In this document: one piece after another, positions 9,703 to 16,429 of the stretch | Layout of the letters: each line of letters begins with the position of its first letter | How positions within the stretch are numbered: position 1 is the stretch's first letter | Assembly (NCBI RefSeq): GCF_009796825.1 | Contig: NZ_CP047030.1 | Coordinates: forward strand, 2,813,001-2,877,000 | DNA length: 64,000 nt | Direction of reading: 5' to 3' | Source: Algibacter sp. L3A6 | GTDB lineage: Bacteria > Bacteroidota > Bacteroidia > Flavobacteriales > Flavobacteriaceae | Notes under the pieces: generated by a model | Seen by the model: only the letters and a program-made list of their open reading frames with translations | The model's database searches: none | Told to the model about the DNA's origin: nothing | Translations under genes and position numbers: made by a program

Positions 9703-11502
9703 TTAATCTTCTGTGTTAATATGTATTCCGTTTTTGTCAATGTTGAGTTTAACTTCGTCCGATTCTGCTTTAATACCATTTTCATTTATTTTTAAATGGT
9801 TCTGGTCAGATCTTACTTCAATACCATCCTCGTTTATTTTAATGTTAGGCATATTAATTTCAATTTCCATGTCTTCATTTTCTTCAACAGGACAATCTAG
9901 ACATTCAACTTCATTGTCAAGAATTTTAAGATCTTGGTTTACATGTTGTCTTCTAATAATATTACCATCATAATTTCTGTAATAAATAAAAGGCTCTGTG
10001 TTTTTCTTAAAGTTTACAACCATGTTTTCCGGAATGTAAAGAACCACATCTACTTTTTGGTCGCTAAACTTGTTTTTTGGATCGGTTGTAAAATAGGAGT
10101 TTAGCAGCAAAACATTGTTTTTAAGCTCGAAGTTGTAATCAATATTTTTAGCACGAGTTCTTGCTTTCTGGTAATCGCGGCCATCGGCACTTTTTTCTAA
10201 AGCAACTGTAATTACACTATCTGTGGTAGATTTTACTCTAATATCAATATCCGAAGAATAAATTATTTTATTCCCTTCATCATCATGAGCTAATTTAAAA
10301 TCACTGTGGTCGCGGTAAAAGCTCGAACTTAAATTATCGTTACCAACCATTTTAATACTTAGAGTATCTATAGCTGTAATGGGTAGTTCTGTTTTTTCAA
10401 TATACGTTTCATCAAAAGCATGCTCGCTAGCTTGGCGAATACCAATAACAATTAAACCAATTACAGATATAATCCAAAGCCCTAGTAAGGTGAATTTAGC
10501 AACATTACCAATAGATTTTAAGTTGTTTACCAAAATTTTTAAGCCTAAATAGAACAGGAAAAAGAAAGGAATACCAACAGCAAATAGTGTAAGTAGAGAA
10601 ACAAACCAAATAGGTGTTTCGCCAGCATTAACAATATCCACCAAATCTAAACCAGGTATGTGCACAAAGTTGGCAACACCAACCGAGAATAGGCCAATAA
10701 TTAAGGCAATTAAAGCAGCGGCACCAATAAAAATAAGGAGTACACCAATAAATTTAGCAATCACTTTAAAAAAGAACATAATAATGTCTCCAATAGCTTC
10801 AAAAAACGATCTAGAAGTCGATTTTATTCTACTACCTTGTTTTTCGAAATCGATATTTTTTGTCGCGTTAGATACCGAATCTGAAACATTTTTAGCAACA
10901 TCCGTCACCGTTTCCGATACGTTTTCAAAACCGTCTTTAATTTTTTTTTCAATGTTACTAATGTTAACCGGTTCGCCAGTCATCATTATTTTTTCTGCCG
11001 TTGTTTTAGCTTCAGGTACTAATACCCAAAGTAAAATATAAAGTAGAATCCCTGTTCCAAATCCAAAAAATAATAAAACCCAGACCAAACGAATCCAAAT
11101 AGCATCTATACCTAAATAATGAGCTAACCCAGCAGATACGCCACCGATATAAGAGTTGTTAGTATCACGAAATAACTTTCTAGAACTCGATTTTTTCCTT
11201 CTAGGTGTGGGTTGCGGTTCATCTTCAAAAATCTCATCGTCCACCAAATAATCTTCCGGTTGGCCCATAATAGAGATTACTTCGTCCACTTCTTTTACTC
11301 TAATCACTTGGCGGTCCATTTGCACGCGTTCGTTAAAAAGCTCGGCAATTCGCGCTTCAATATCAGCTATAATCTCCGATCGACCTTGCGAGTCTGTAAA
11401 CGAACGTTTAATAGCCTCCAGGTAACGTTGCAGTTTTATGTAAGCATCTTCATCAATATGAAAAAATATACCTGCTAAATTTATATTTACTGTTTTATTC
11501 AT
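9703..11502 (-). CDS. PspC-domain membrane protein with a long C-terminal periplasmic region
   Basis: A 599-residue membrane protein. Residues 1-90 form a cytoplasmic helical region (AGIFFHIDEDAYIKLQRYLE) often seen ahead of PspC in Bacteroidota. Residues ~108-175 are the PspC domain (GGVSAGLAHYLGIDAIWIRLVW, then a membrane segment). Several more hydrophobic segments lie between ~240 and 370. The last ~230 residues are hydrophilic and beta-rich, ending in repeated KINEDGIEV / KINENGIKA / NIDKNGIHI units. PspC proteins belong to phage-shock and envelope-stress networks in other phyla; that role here is inference. The start ATG overlaps the end of the upstream padR gene by 4 nt, so the two are translationally coupled. 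Confidence 0.9.
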   Translation of the reverse strand: MNKTVNINLAGIFFHIDEDAYIKLQRYLEAIKRSFTDSQGRSEIIADIEARIAELFNERVQMDRQVIRVKEVDEVISIMGQPEDYLVDDEIFEDEPQPTPRRKKSSSRKLFRDTNNSYIGGVSAGLAHYLGIDAIWIRLVWVLLFFGFGTGILLYILLWVLVPEAKTTAEKIMMTGEPVNISNIEKKIKDGFENVSETVTDVAKNVSDSVSNATKNIDFEKQGSRIKSTSRSFFEAIGDIIMFFFKVIAKFIGVLLIFIGAAALIALIIGLFSVGVANFVHIPGLDLVDIVNAGETPIWFVSLLTLFAVGIPFFFLFYLGLKILVNNLKSIGNVAKFTLLGLWIISVIGLIVIGIRQASEHAFDETYIEKTELPITAIDTLSIKMVGNDNLSSSFYRDHSDFKLAHDDEGNKIIYSSDIDIRVKSTTDSVITVALEKSADGRDYQKARTRAKNIDYNFELKNNVLLLNSYFTTDPKNKFSDQKVDVVLYIPENMVVNFKKNTEPFIYYRNYDGNIIRRQHVNQDLKILDNEVECLDCPVEENEDMEIEINMPNIKINEDGIEVRSDQNHLKINENGIKAESDEVKLNIDKNGIHINTED

Positions 11503-11840
11503 TTTTTTGGTGGTTTTTGGCTAGTTACTATGGTTACTGCATGGTGTAATTCACTCCAAGTGGTGTCTAATTCTGTTAAAAATAGCTTGCCTGTTTCGGT
11601 TAAGCCATAATATTTCCGTGGTGGTCCAGAGGTCGATTCTTCCCATCTGTAGTTTAAAAGTCCCGCATTTTTAAGTCGCGTAAGCAACGGATAAATGGTA
11701 CCTTCCACAACCAGCAATTTTGCATCTTTTAAGGTGCTTAGAATTTCGGCAACATAAGCATCCTCGTCTTTTAAAACCGAGAGTATGCAGAATTCTAATA
11801 CCCCTTTACGCATTTGTGCTTTTGTGTTTTCTATCTTCAT
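11499..11840 (-). CDS. PadR-family transcriptional regulator
   Basis: A 113-residue winged-helix regulator of the short PadR type. Typical features are the N-terminal KGVLEFCILSVLKDEDAYVAEIL helix-turn-helix region, the wing segment GTIYPLLTRLKNAGLL, and GPPRKYYGLTETGK before the C-terminal dimerisation helix. It is the first gene of the minus-strand cluster padR-pspC-GIN-GIN and overlaps pspC by 4 nt (ATGA). PadR proteins commonly repress their own operon and respond to small molecules or envelope stress. The effector is unknown, and I could not identify an operator with confidence. Confidence 0.93.
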   Translation of the reverse strand: MKIENTKAQMRKGVLEFCILSVLKDEDAYVAEILSTLKDAKLLVVEGTIYPLLTRLKNAGLLNYRWEESTSGPPRKYYGLTETGKLFLTELDTTWSELHHAVTIVTSQKPPKK

Positions 11841-11921
11841 ATTCTAAAGCATTTTAATTTTGTGAAACTGTTCATTTTTTGATTGATTTTGATGATTGAT
11901 TATTGATGAAATTTAATTTTT

Positions 11922-12055
11922 TATTTTGGGCGTTACCCTTTATCCTGAAAAAAGTTCAGGATAAAGGGTCGGGCTTTCCGTTACAAGTCCTCGTGCACCC
12001 GATTACCATCGGGAGCCCTGTGGGGTTTTCACTGCAGTCCCTAACGCGGGCATGT
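11922..12055 (+). repeat. Dispersed structured repeat, copy A
   Basis: Member of a four-copy intergenic family. It has the conserved block GGGCGTTACCC at 11928-11938 and the closing block CCCTAACGCGGG ending at 12050; GCGTTA (11930-11935) can pair with TAACGC (12042-12047). A perfect 15-bp hairpin lies at 11935-11949 / 11955-11969, followed by GGGTCGGGCTTTCCG, which is identical in copy D. A second hairpin CCCGAT/ATCGGG lies at 11998-12003 / 12008-12013. It sits between two minus-strand genes, so the element is antisense to both. A 69-codon frame (11903-12112) crosses it but is not credible as a gene. Confidence 0.85.
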
Positions 12056-12088
12056 TTGCTAGGTTTTGTTTTAACATCATTGGTTTGT

Positions 12089-12535
12089 TTATTTCAAAAA
12101 CTGAATGGTTAGCGGGTAATTATAAACCTTGCCATCTCTAGCCTTTAAGCTCGCATTTACAATACAAATGAGTTCTATAATAAAACCAATAACAGCAACC
12201 GCACCTAGAAATCCACCTATGTAAAGTAGAGCAGAAGGTTTGCCAATAGTGATATGGAAATTTTGGAATCCGTTGAAATCTATAAAATCAAAACCATTAA
12301 ATATTTTGAAAATAAAAAACGGAACCGATAACGTACCCAAGATTATAGCGTAAAGCAAAATGCTAATTTGAAAATTAATAGCTTGCTTACCATGGCAATC
12401 TATAAAATCCGATTTATCCTTATTGGCTGCCCATAAAATAATAGGTCCAATAAAATTTCCGAAAGGTAAAAAGAACCGACTAAATGTCGATAAATGAATA
12501 AAAGTTGCGATGTTTTTTTGATGGTTGTCTGGCAT
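12089..12535 (-). CDS. DUF4870-domain small membrane protein
   Basis: A 148-residue integral membrane protein of the DUF4870 type. The visible signature is FATFIHLS-like FIHLSTFSRFFLPFGNFIGPIILW, then the conserved cytoplasmic turn DFIDCHGKQAINFQIS, followed by two further hydrophobic stretches and the C-terminal IELICIVNASLKARDGKVYNYP motif. The family is widespread, and its molecular role is unknown. It stands alone between repeat copy A and a divergent thioesterase-like gene. A TATATTTG box on the minus strand at 12565-12572 is a plausible promoter. Confidence 0.88.
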   Translation of the reverse strand: MPDNHQKNIATFIHLSTFSRFFLPFGNFIGPIILWAANKDKSDFIDCHGKQAINFQISILLYAIILGTLSVPFFIFKIFNGFDFIDFNGFQNFHITIGKPSALLYIGGFLGAVAVIGFIIELICIVNASLKARDGKVYNYPLTIQFLK

Positions 12536-12564
12536 AATATTAAAACATATAATAGTTTCTTATG

Positions 12565-12572
12565 CAAATATA
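12565..12572 (-). promoter_or_regulatory. Candidate -7 box (TATATTTG) of the DUF4870 gene
   Basis: The minus strand reads TATATTTG, 30 nt upstream of the ATG at 12535. No clear TTG lies about 19 nt further upstream, so confidence is limited. Confidence 0.35.
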
Positions 12573-12682
12573 TGTCTAAAAGAAGGTACTTTGTAACGCA
12601 TAGTACTGTAATTTAACATAAAATTAACAAATACGCGACGTTAAAATTTTTCATAACTTCGTGAAAACTAAAATAAATAAAT

Positions 12683-13138
12683 ATGACTTTAACACCTAGA
12701 AAACTAAATACTTACACTATGTTTAAGCTTCCTGCGGCCTTCTTGTGTGGCGTTAGAACAAAACATATAGATAAAGATAAGTGCTTGGTAACTGTTAAAC
12801 ATAAATGGATAAACCAGAACCCATTTAAGTCTATGTTTTGGGCAGTACAAGGTATGGCAGCCGAGTTTTCTACAGGTGCTTTAATGATTTCTAAAATCCA
12901 AGATTCAGGAAAACGTATATCTATGCTAGTTACTGCGCAAACAGCAACCTTTACAAAAAAAGCTACTGGGCGTATTACATTTACTTGTAACGACGGACAT
13001 TTAATAGACGAAGCTTTAGAGAAAACAATAGCAACAGGCGAGGGGCAAACCCTTTGGATGGAATCTGTAGGTGTAAACCAAGATGGTGTTGCGGTATCTA
13101 CCTTTAAATTTCAATGGAGTGTAAAGGTGAAGGGATAA
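12683..13138 (+). CDS. DUF4442 hotdog-fold protein (thioesterase-like)
   Basis: A 151-residue soluble protein of the DUF4442 / PaaI-like hotdog group. Recognisable parts are the N-terminal KLPAAFLCGVRTKHIDKDKC strand-turn, the central helix region FWAVQGMAAEFSTGALM and the late strand ATGRITFTCNDG. Related proteins hydrolyse acyl-CoA thioesters, but no substrate can be named. The spacer after it contains several CAGT-rich microrepeats (13141-13180). It lies divergent to the DUF4870 gene, 147 nt away. Confidence 0.8.
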   Translation: MTLTPRKLNTYTMFKLPAAFLCGVRTKHIDKDKCLVTVKHKWINQNPFKSMFWAVQGMAAEFSTGALMISKIQDSGKRISMLVTAQTATFTKKATGRITFTCNDGHLIDEALEKTIATGEGQTLWMESVGVNQDGVAVSTFKFQWSVKVKG

Positions 13139-13329
13139 TATTCAGTACTCAGTGTTCAGTCGCTGTATTCAGTGTTTACTCTTGTAGATAAAACTTTTTC
13201 TAGAAAGGGATTTAATAAAACTATTAAGCCATTTCACGAATAAACTTTTTTTAAATCTGTAACAAACTCACAATTACTGCAACAAACAAGTAAATGAATT
13301 AATTTTTAATCAAATAAAACCTTTTAAAA

Positions 13330-14130
13330 ATGACAGCACACGAAATTGACTATAGAATCTACGGTGAAGAAATGCAATATGTAGAAATAGAACTAGATCC
13401 AGAAGAAGGTGTAATTGCCGAAGCCGGTAGTTTCATGATGATGGACGACGGTATAAAAATGGAAACTATTTTTGGCGATGGATCTCAAAAAGATTCAGGA
13501 TTTCTTGGTAAAATTTTAGGTGCAGGTAAACGTATATTAACAGGGGAAAGCTTGTTCATGACTGCTTTTTATAATAATCTAGTAGGTAAACGTAATGTAT
13601 CGTTTGCATCGCCATACCCAGGAAAAATAATACCAATAGATTTATCGGAATTTGGGGGTAAATTTATCTGCCAGAAAGATGCGTTTTTATGTGCGGCTAA
13701 AGGTGTTAGCGTAGGTATAGAGTTTTCTAAAAAACTAGGAAGAGGTCTTTTTGGAGGCGAAGGTTTTATTATGCAAAAATTAGAAGGTGATGGTATGGCC
13801 TTTGTGCACGCCGGAGGAACCATGGCGAAGAAAGAATTAAAAGCAGGAGAAATCCTTAGGGTAGATACGGGGTGTATTGTTGGTTTCGATCAAACTATAA
13901 ATTACGATATCGAGTTTATAGGAGGAATAAAAAACACGGTTTTTGGAGGCGAAGGTTTATTTTTTGCAAAACTCCAAGGTCCAGGGACGGTCTATGTTCA
14001 GTCTTTACCATTCAGCAGGTTAGCAGGTCGTGTATTGGCATCGGCGCCACAAAGCGGAGGTAGTCAAAAAGGAGAAGGTAGTATATTGGGCGGTATTGGT
14101 AATATATTAGATGGCGATAATAGATTTTAA
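13330..14130 (+). CDS. AIM24 / TIGR00266 family protein
   Basis: A 266-residue cytosolic-type protein of the AIM24 family (TIGR00266). Family hallmarks are EAGSFMMMDDGIKMET near residue 35, the glycine-rich LGKILGAGKRILTGESLFMT, repeated FGGEGF/FGGEGLFFAKLQGPG motifs, and a C-terminal GSILGGIGNILDGD. The family has a double-stranded beta-sandwich fold; in yeast its relative affects mitochondrial membrane organisation, while the bacterial role is unknown. It is monocistronic, with a strong terminator immediately after the stop. Confidence 0.9.
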   Translation: MTAHEIDYRIYGEEMQYVEIELDPEEGVIAEAGSFMMMDDGIKMETIFGDGSQKDSGFLGKILGAGKRILTGESLFMTAFYNNLVGKRNVSFASPYPGKIIPIDLSEFGGKFICQKDAFLCAAKGVSVGIEFSKKLGRGLFGGEGFIMQKLEGDGMAFVHAGGTMAKKELKAGEILRVDTGCIVGFDQTINYDIEFIGGIKNTVFGGEGLFFAKLQGPGTVYVQSLPFSRLAGRVLASAPQSGGSQKGEGSILGGIGNILDGDNRF

Positions 14131-14152
14131 TTTTTAATAGATATAAGAGTTT

Positions 14153-14184
14153 AAAAAAGCTGTGTTTTAACACAGCTTTTTTTT
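14153..14184 (+). terminator. Rho-independent terminator of the AIM24 gene
   Basis: AAAAAAGCTGTGT pairs with ACACAGCTTTTTT around a short TTTA loop, and a T-run follows. It begins 23 nt after the stop at 14130. Confidence 0.9.
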
Positions 14185-14194
14185 ATTTAATAGT

Positions 14195-14202
14195 TATTTT
14201 TG
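14195..14202 (+). promoter_or_regulatory. Candidate -7 box (TATTTTTG) of the TPR-LuxR gene
   Basis: TATTTTTG matches TAnnTTTG and lies between the preceding terminator and the TTG start at 14243. No TTG -33 element is visible, because that position is occupied by the terminator. Confidence 0.4.
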
Positions 14203-14242
14203 TTCAACCAACGCATAAACTAATTAACCCCCTCTAATTATT

Positions 14243-15841
14243 TTGAATTTTAAATTCTTAAATAAGTTTATATTATTAATCCCTTTCTTTGTTGCTTTTA
14301 GTGTCTTTTCTCAGCACAATCATGAAGATAAATATTTAAGGTTTTTAGAATTGGCAAGCGATTCATTCTCCGAGAACCCTAAAATAGCGCGTGAGTATTT
14401 AGATTCTATTCCTAGCCCTATAAAAAAAAATGTAAAGAATCATTTGGCTTGTTATTACGAGCTAAAGGCTTTAATTAACGATAAATTTAATGAGACAGCT
14501 AAACGCTACCAAAACTATACGTTAGCTTTAAAATATGCGGAGTTAGAGAAAAATTACGACGCTGCCGGTGCCGCTTCATTAGAGCTTTTTTATAATACTT
14601 ATTTAATTAAAAAAGATTCTAGCGCCTATAAATATTTAGATAACGCCAAAACGTACTATGAACTAAGCGAAAATAAAAATGGTTTAGTAGAAGTTATGCA
14701 AATGCCTGCTTATGTTGAGTTTTTTAGTGGGAATTTTAAAAAAAGTAATAAACTTATTCTAGAGCAATTAGATAATTATAAAAGCATAAAAGATGATGCG
14801 TACTATTATATGTACGCGCTTTTTATGTTAAGCTCCAATTATATTGATTTAGGAGATATTGGTAAAAGTCATAAATATTTCAATATTCTAAAATCTTTAG
14901 AAGGAAACCCAACGCTTTCTAAATCATTATATCAGTCGCATTTGGCAACGATACAGATTGGTTTAGCCGATTTTTATTTAGAAAAAAAGCAAGTAGACTC
15001 TACGTTTCATTACATATCTCAATCTAAATTGCTAAAGCGCGCAATGAACGATTATGACTTAAGAAACTACTTCAATCTAAAAATTAATTATTACGATTTA
15101 AAGGAGAACCACGAAGCTAAAACTCAATATATAGATTCTTTAAAAGTTTTTGAACATAAAATGCTAGATGAAATAATGAATTCTAGTATAAACATTGGAG
15201 ATTCATTATTAAATGTAGAAACAGAACTTAGAGCCGAACAAGAGAAAAAATGGCACATTGTTAAGTGGCTTATAGCTTTAGCCGTGCTCTTAATTTTACT
15301 TTTTGTACTCTATACGTTAAATAAAAAGAAGACTAAAAAGGTAATTAACAACTTTGAAAAAAGTAACGATGAGTTTACCTATTTAAAATCGACTCACGAA
15401 AAACTAAAAGTAAAGGTACATGGTTTAGAAGATTATATTGTTGAGGTTAAAAAGGAAATTAAGTCTATCTCGTCTATGGACTCGGGAGATGCACAGCGAA
15501 AAAAAATAAAGGAATTATTGAAAAACCTTCATTTAGATTCGTCGTTGCTATTAGATAAAACAGAAAACCATTTAGAATTAGTAAATGAGTTTAATATCGA
15601 TTTTTTCACCCAAATAAAAAATGAATATCCACAGTTAAACGATTCCGAAGTTATAATATGCTACTATTTGTTTGTAGGTTTTAAAAGTAAGGAAATCGCG
15701 GTGTTTTTAAATAGCTCCACGAGGGCTGTTGAAGGAAAAAGATATCGTATTACAAAAAAAATGGATCTTCAAAAAAGTGATTTTACATTAGTAGAGTATC
15801 TCAATATTTCTTTTAAGAGTTTAAAAAAAGTAGAAAGTTAA
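14243..15841 (+). CDS. Membrane-anchored TPR regulator with C-terminal LuxR-type HTH
   Basis: A 532-residue protein read from a TTG start; this is the only start that supplies the signal sequence KFLNKFILLIPFFVAFSVFSQ, and no in-frame ATG precedes residue ~150. Residues 30-310 look like degenerate tetratricopeptide helices. One membrane segment lies at about 337-358 (WHIVKWLIALAVLLILLFVLY), a coiled-coil follows (~365-440), and then a LuxR-like HTH from ~463 (LNDSEVIICYYLFVGFKSKEIA ... RAVEGKRYRI). This periplasmic-TPR / transmembrane / cytoplasmic-HTH design is common in Bacteroidota and implies a sensor-regulator. The next gene is a T9SS BNR-repeat protein, and the spacer between them has a 16-nt direct repeat that could be its target; that link is inference. 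Confidence 0.85.
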   Translation: MNFKFLNKFILLIPFFVAFSVFSQHNHEDKYLRFLELASDSFSENPKIAREYLDSIPSPIKKNVKNHLACYYELKALINDKFNETAKRYQNYTLALKYAELEKNYDAAGAASLELFYNTYLIKKDSSAYKYLDNAKTYYELSENKNGLVEVMQMPAYVEFFSGNFKKSNKLILEQLDNYKSIKDDAYYYMYALFMLSSNYIDLGDIGKSHKYFNILKSLEGNPTLSKSLYQSHLATIQIGLADFYLEKKQVDSTFHYISQSKLLKRAMNDYDLRNYFNLKINYYDLKENHEAKTQYIDSLKVFEHKMLDEIMNSSINIGDSLLNVETELRAEQEKKWHIVKWLIALAVLLILLFVLYTLNKKKTKKVINNFEKSNDEFTYLKSTHEKLKVKVHGLEDYIVEVKKEIKSISSMDSGDAQRKKIKELLKNLHLDSSLLLDKTENHLELVNEFNIDFFTQIKNEYPQLNDSEVIICYYLFVGFKSKEIAVFLNSSTRAVEGKRYRITKKMDLQKSDFTLVEYLNISFKSLKKVES

Positions 15842-15878
15842 AGTTATAGTCTTCAAAATACACTTTTTTCTAGGGTAA

Positions 15879-15894
15879 GTAGTACCTGAGTAGT
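15879..15894 (+). repeat. 16-nt direct repeat GTAGTACCTGAGTAGT, first copy
   Basis: Identical to 16282-16297. Each copy contains TAGT twice at an 11-nt period and an imperfect inverted TAC-N4-GTA, a layout suitable for binding a dimeric HTH protein. It lies 38 nt after the stop of the TPR-LuxR gene. Confidence 0.75.
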
Positions 15895-16117
15895 CTAAAA
15901 TATTAATAACCACAATGTCTTTAATATATTTGTTGGTGCATTAATTATACTTCTATTATTTAAATATATAGAGAGAAAACTTTTTCTCGATTAGCAAAAC
16001 GATAAATATTTAGAGTTTTTAATGTGCAAAAGTAAGGGTGAGAATAAATTAAGATATTTCTATTAAAAACGAGTTAGCTATTACTAAAATTTAATAGATA
16101 TGTTTTGGTCCTAAAAG

Positions 16118-16149
16118 CGGTTACCTATTTCATTGGGTAATCGTTTTTT
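16118..16149 (+). terminator. Terminator-like hairpin inside the spacer
   Basis: CGGTTACC (16118-16125) pairs with GGTAATCG (16136-16143) with one G-T wobble, and TTTTTT follows. It lies 277 nt after the nearest upstream stop, so it may end a long 3' UTR or a small RNA. Confidence 0.6.
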
Positions 16150-16281
16150 GTTTTCAAAAAAGGTTGTTTTATTCTTGAAAATAGTAACATGTTATTCTTT
16201 GTTTTGTTTTAAATACTGTTTTATCTATAGCGGTAGTTTTATACCTGTAATCTCTGCAATGATAGATATTTATTGAAGTGT

Positions 16282-16297
16282 GTAGTACCTGAGTAGT
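16282..16297 (+). repeat. 16-nt direct repeat GTAGTACCTGAGTAGT, second copy
   Basis: Identical to 15879-15894, 403 nt downstream of it and about 132 nt upstream of the ATG at 16430. In both copies AAAATATT- or AAAATTATT-type sequence follows within 10 nt. Confidence 0.75.
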
Positions 16298-16429
16298 TCA
16301 AAATTATTTATTTAAAGGGAGTGTACAGATATTTGTATAGTAATTATTTAGGCCTAAACTAAGTCTTATATAATTTACTTAACCAGGACAATAAACATAT
16401 TTATTTAAACTTAATTAATTCATCAAGAA

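Larger units (their letters stand above)
15842..16429. other. 588-nt spacer with direct repeats and an orphan terminator
   Basis: No convincing reading frame. It holds two identical 16-mers (15879-15894 and 16282-16297) and a terminator-like hairpin (16118-16149) with no gene immediately before it. The second 16-mer is about 130 nt before the next gene. The arrangement could reflect a leader transcript ending at 16149 and a separate promoter for the gene at 16430. Confidence 0.6.

Noticed and set aside
11903..12112. 69-codon reading frame near 11.9-12.1 kb
   Set aside because: It spans structured repeat copy A and its codons follow the repeat, so it is not a gene.
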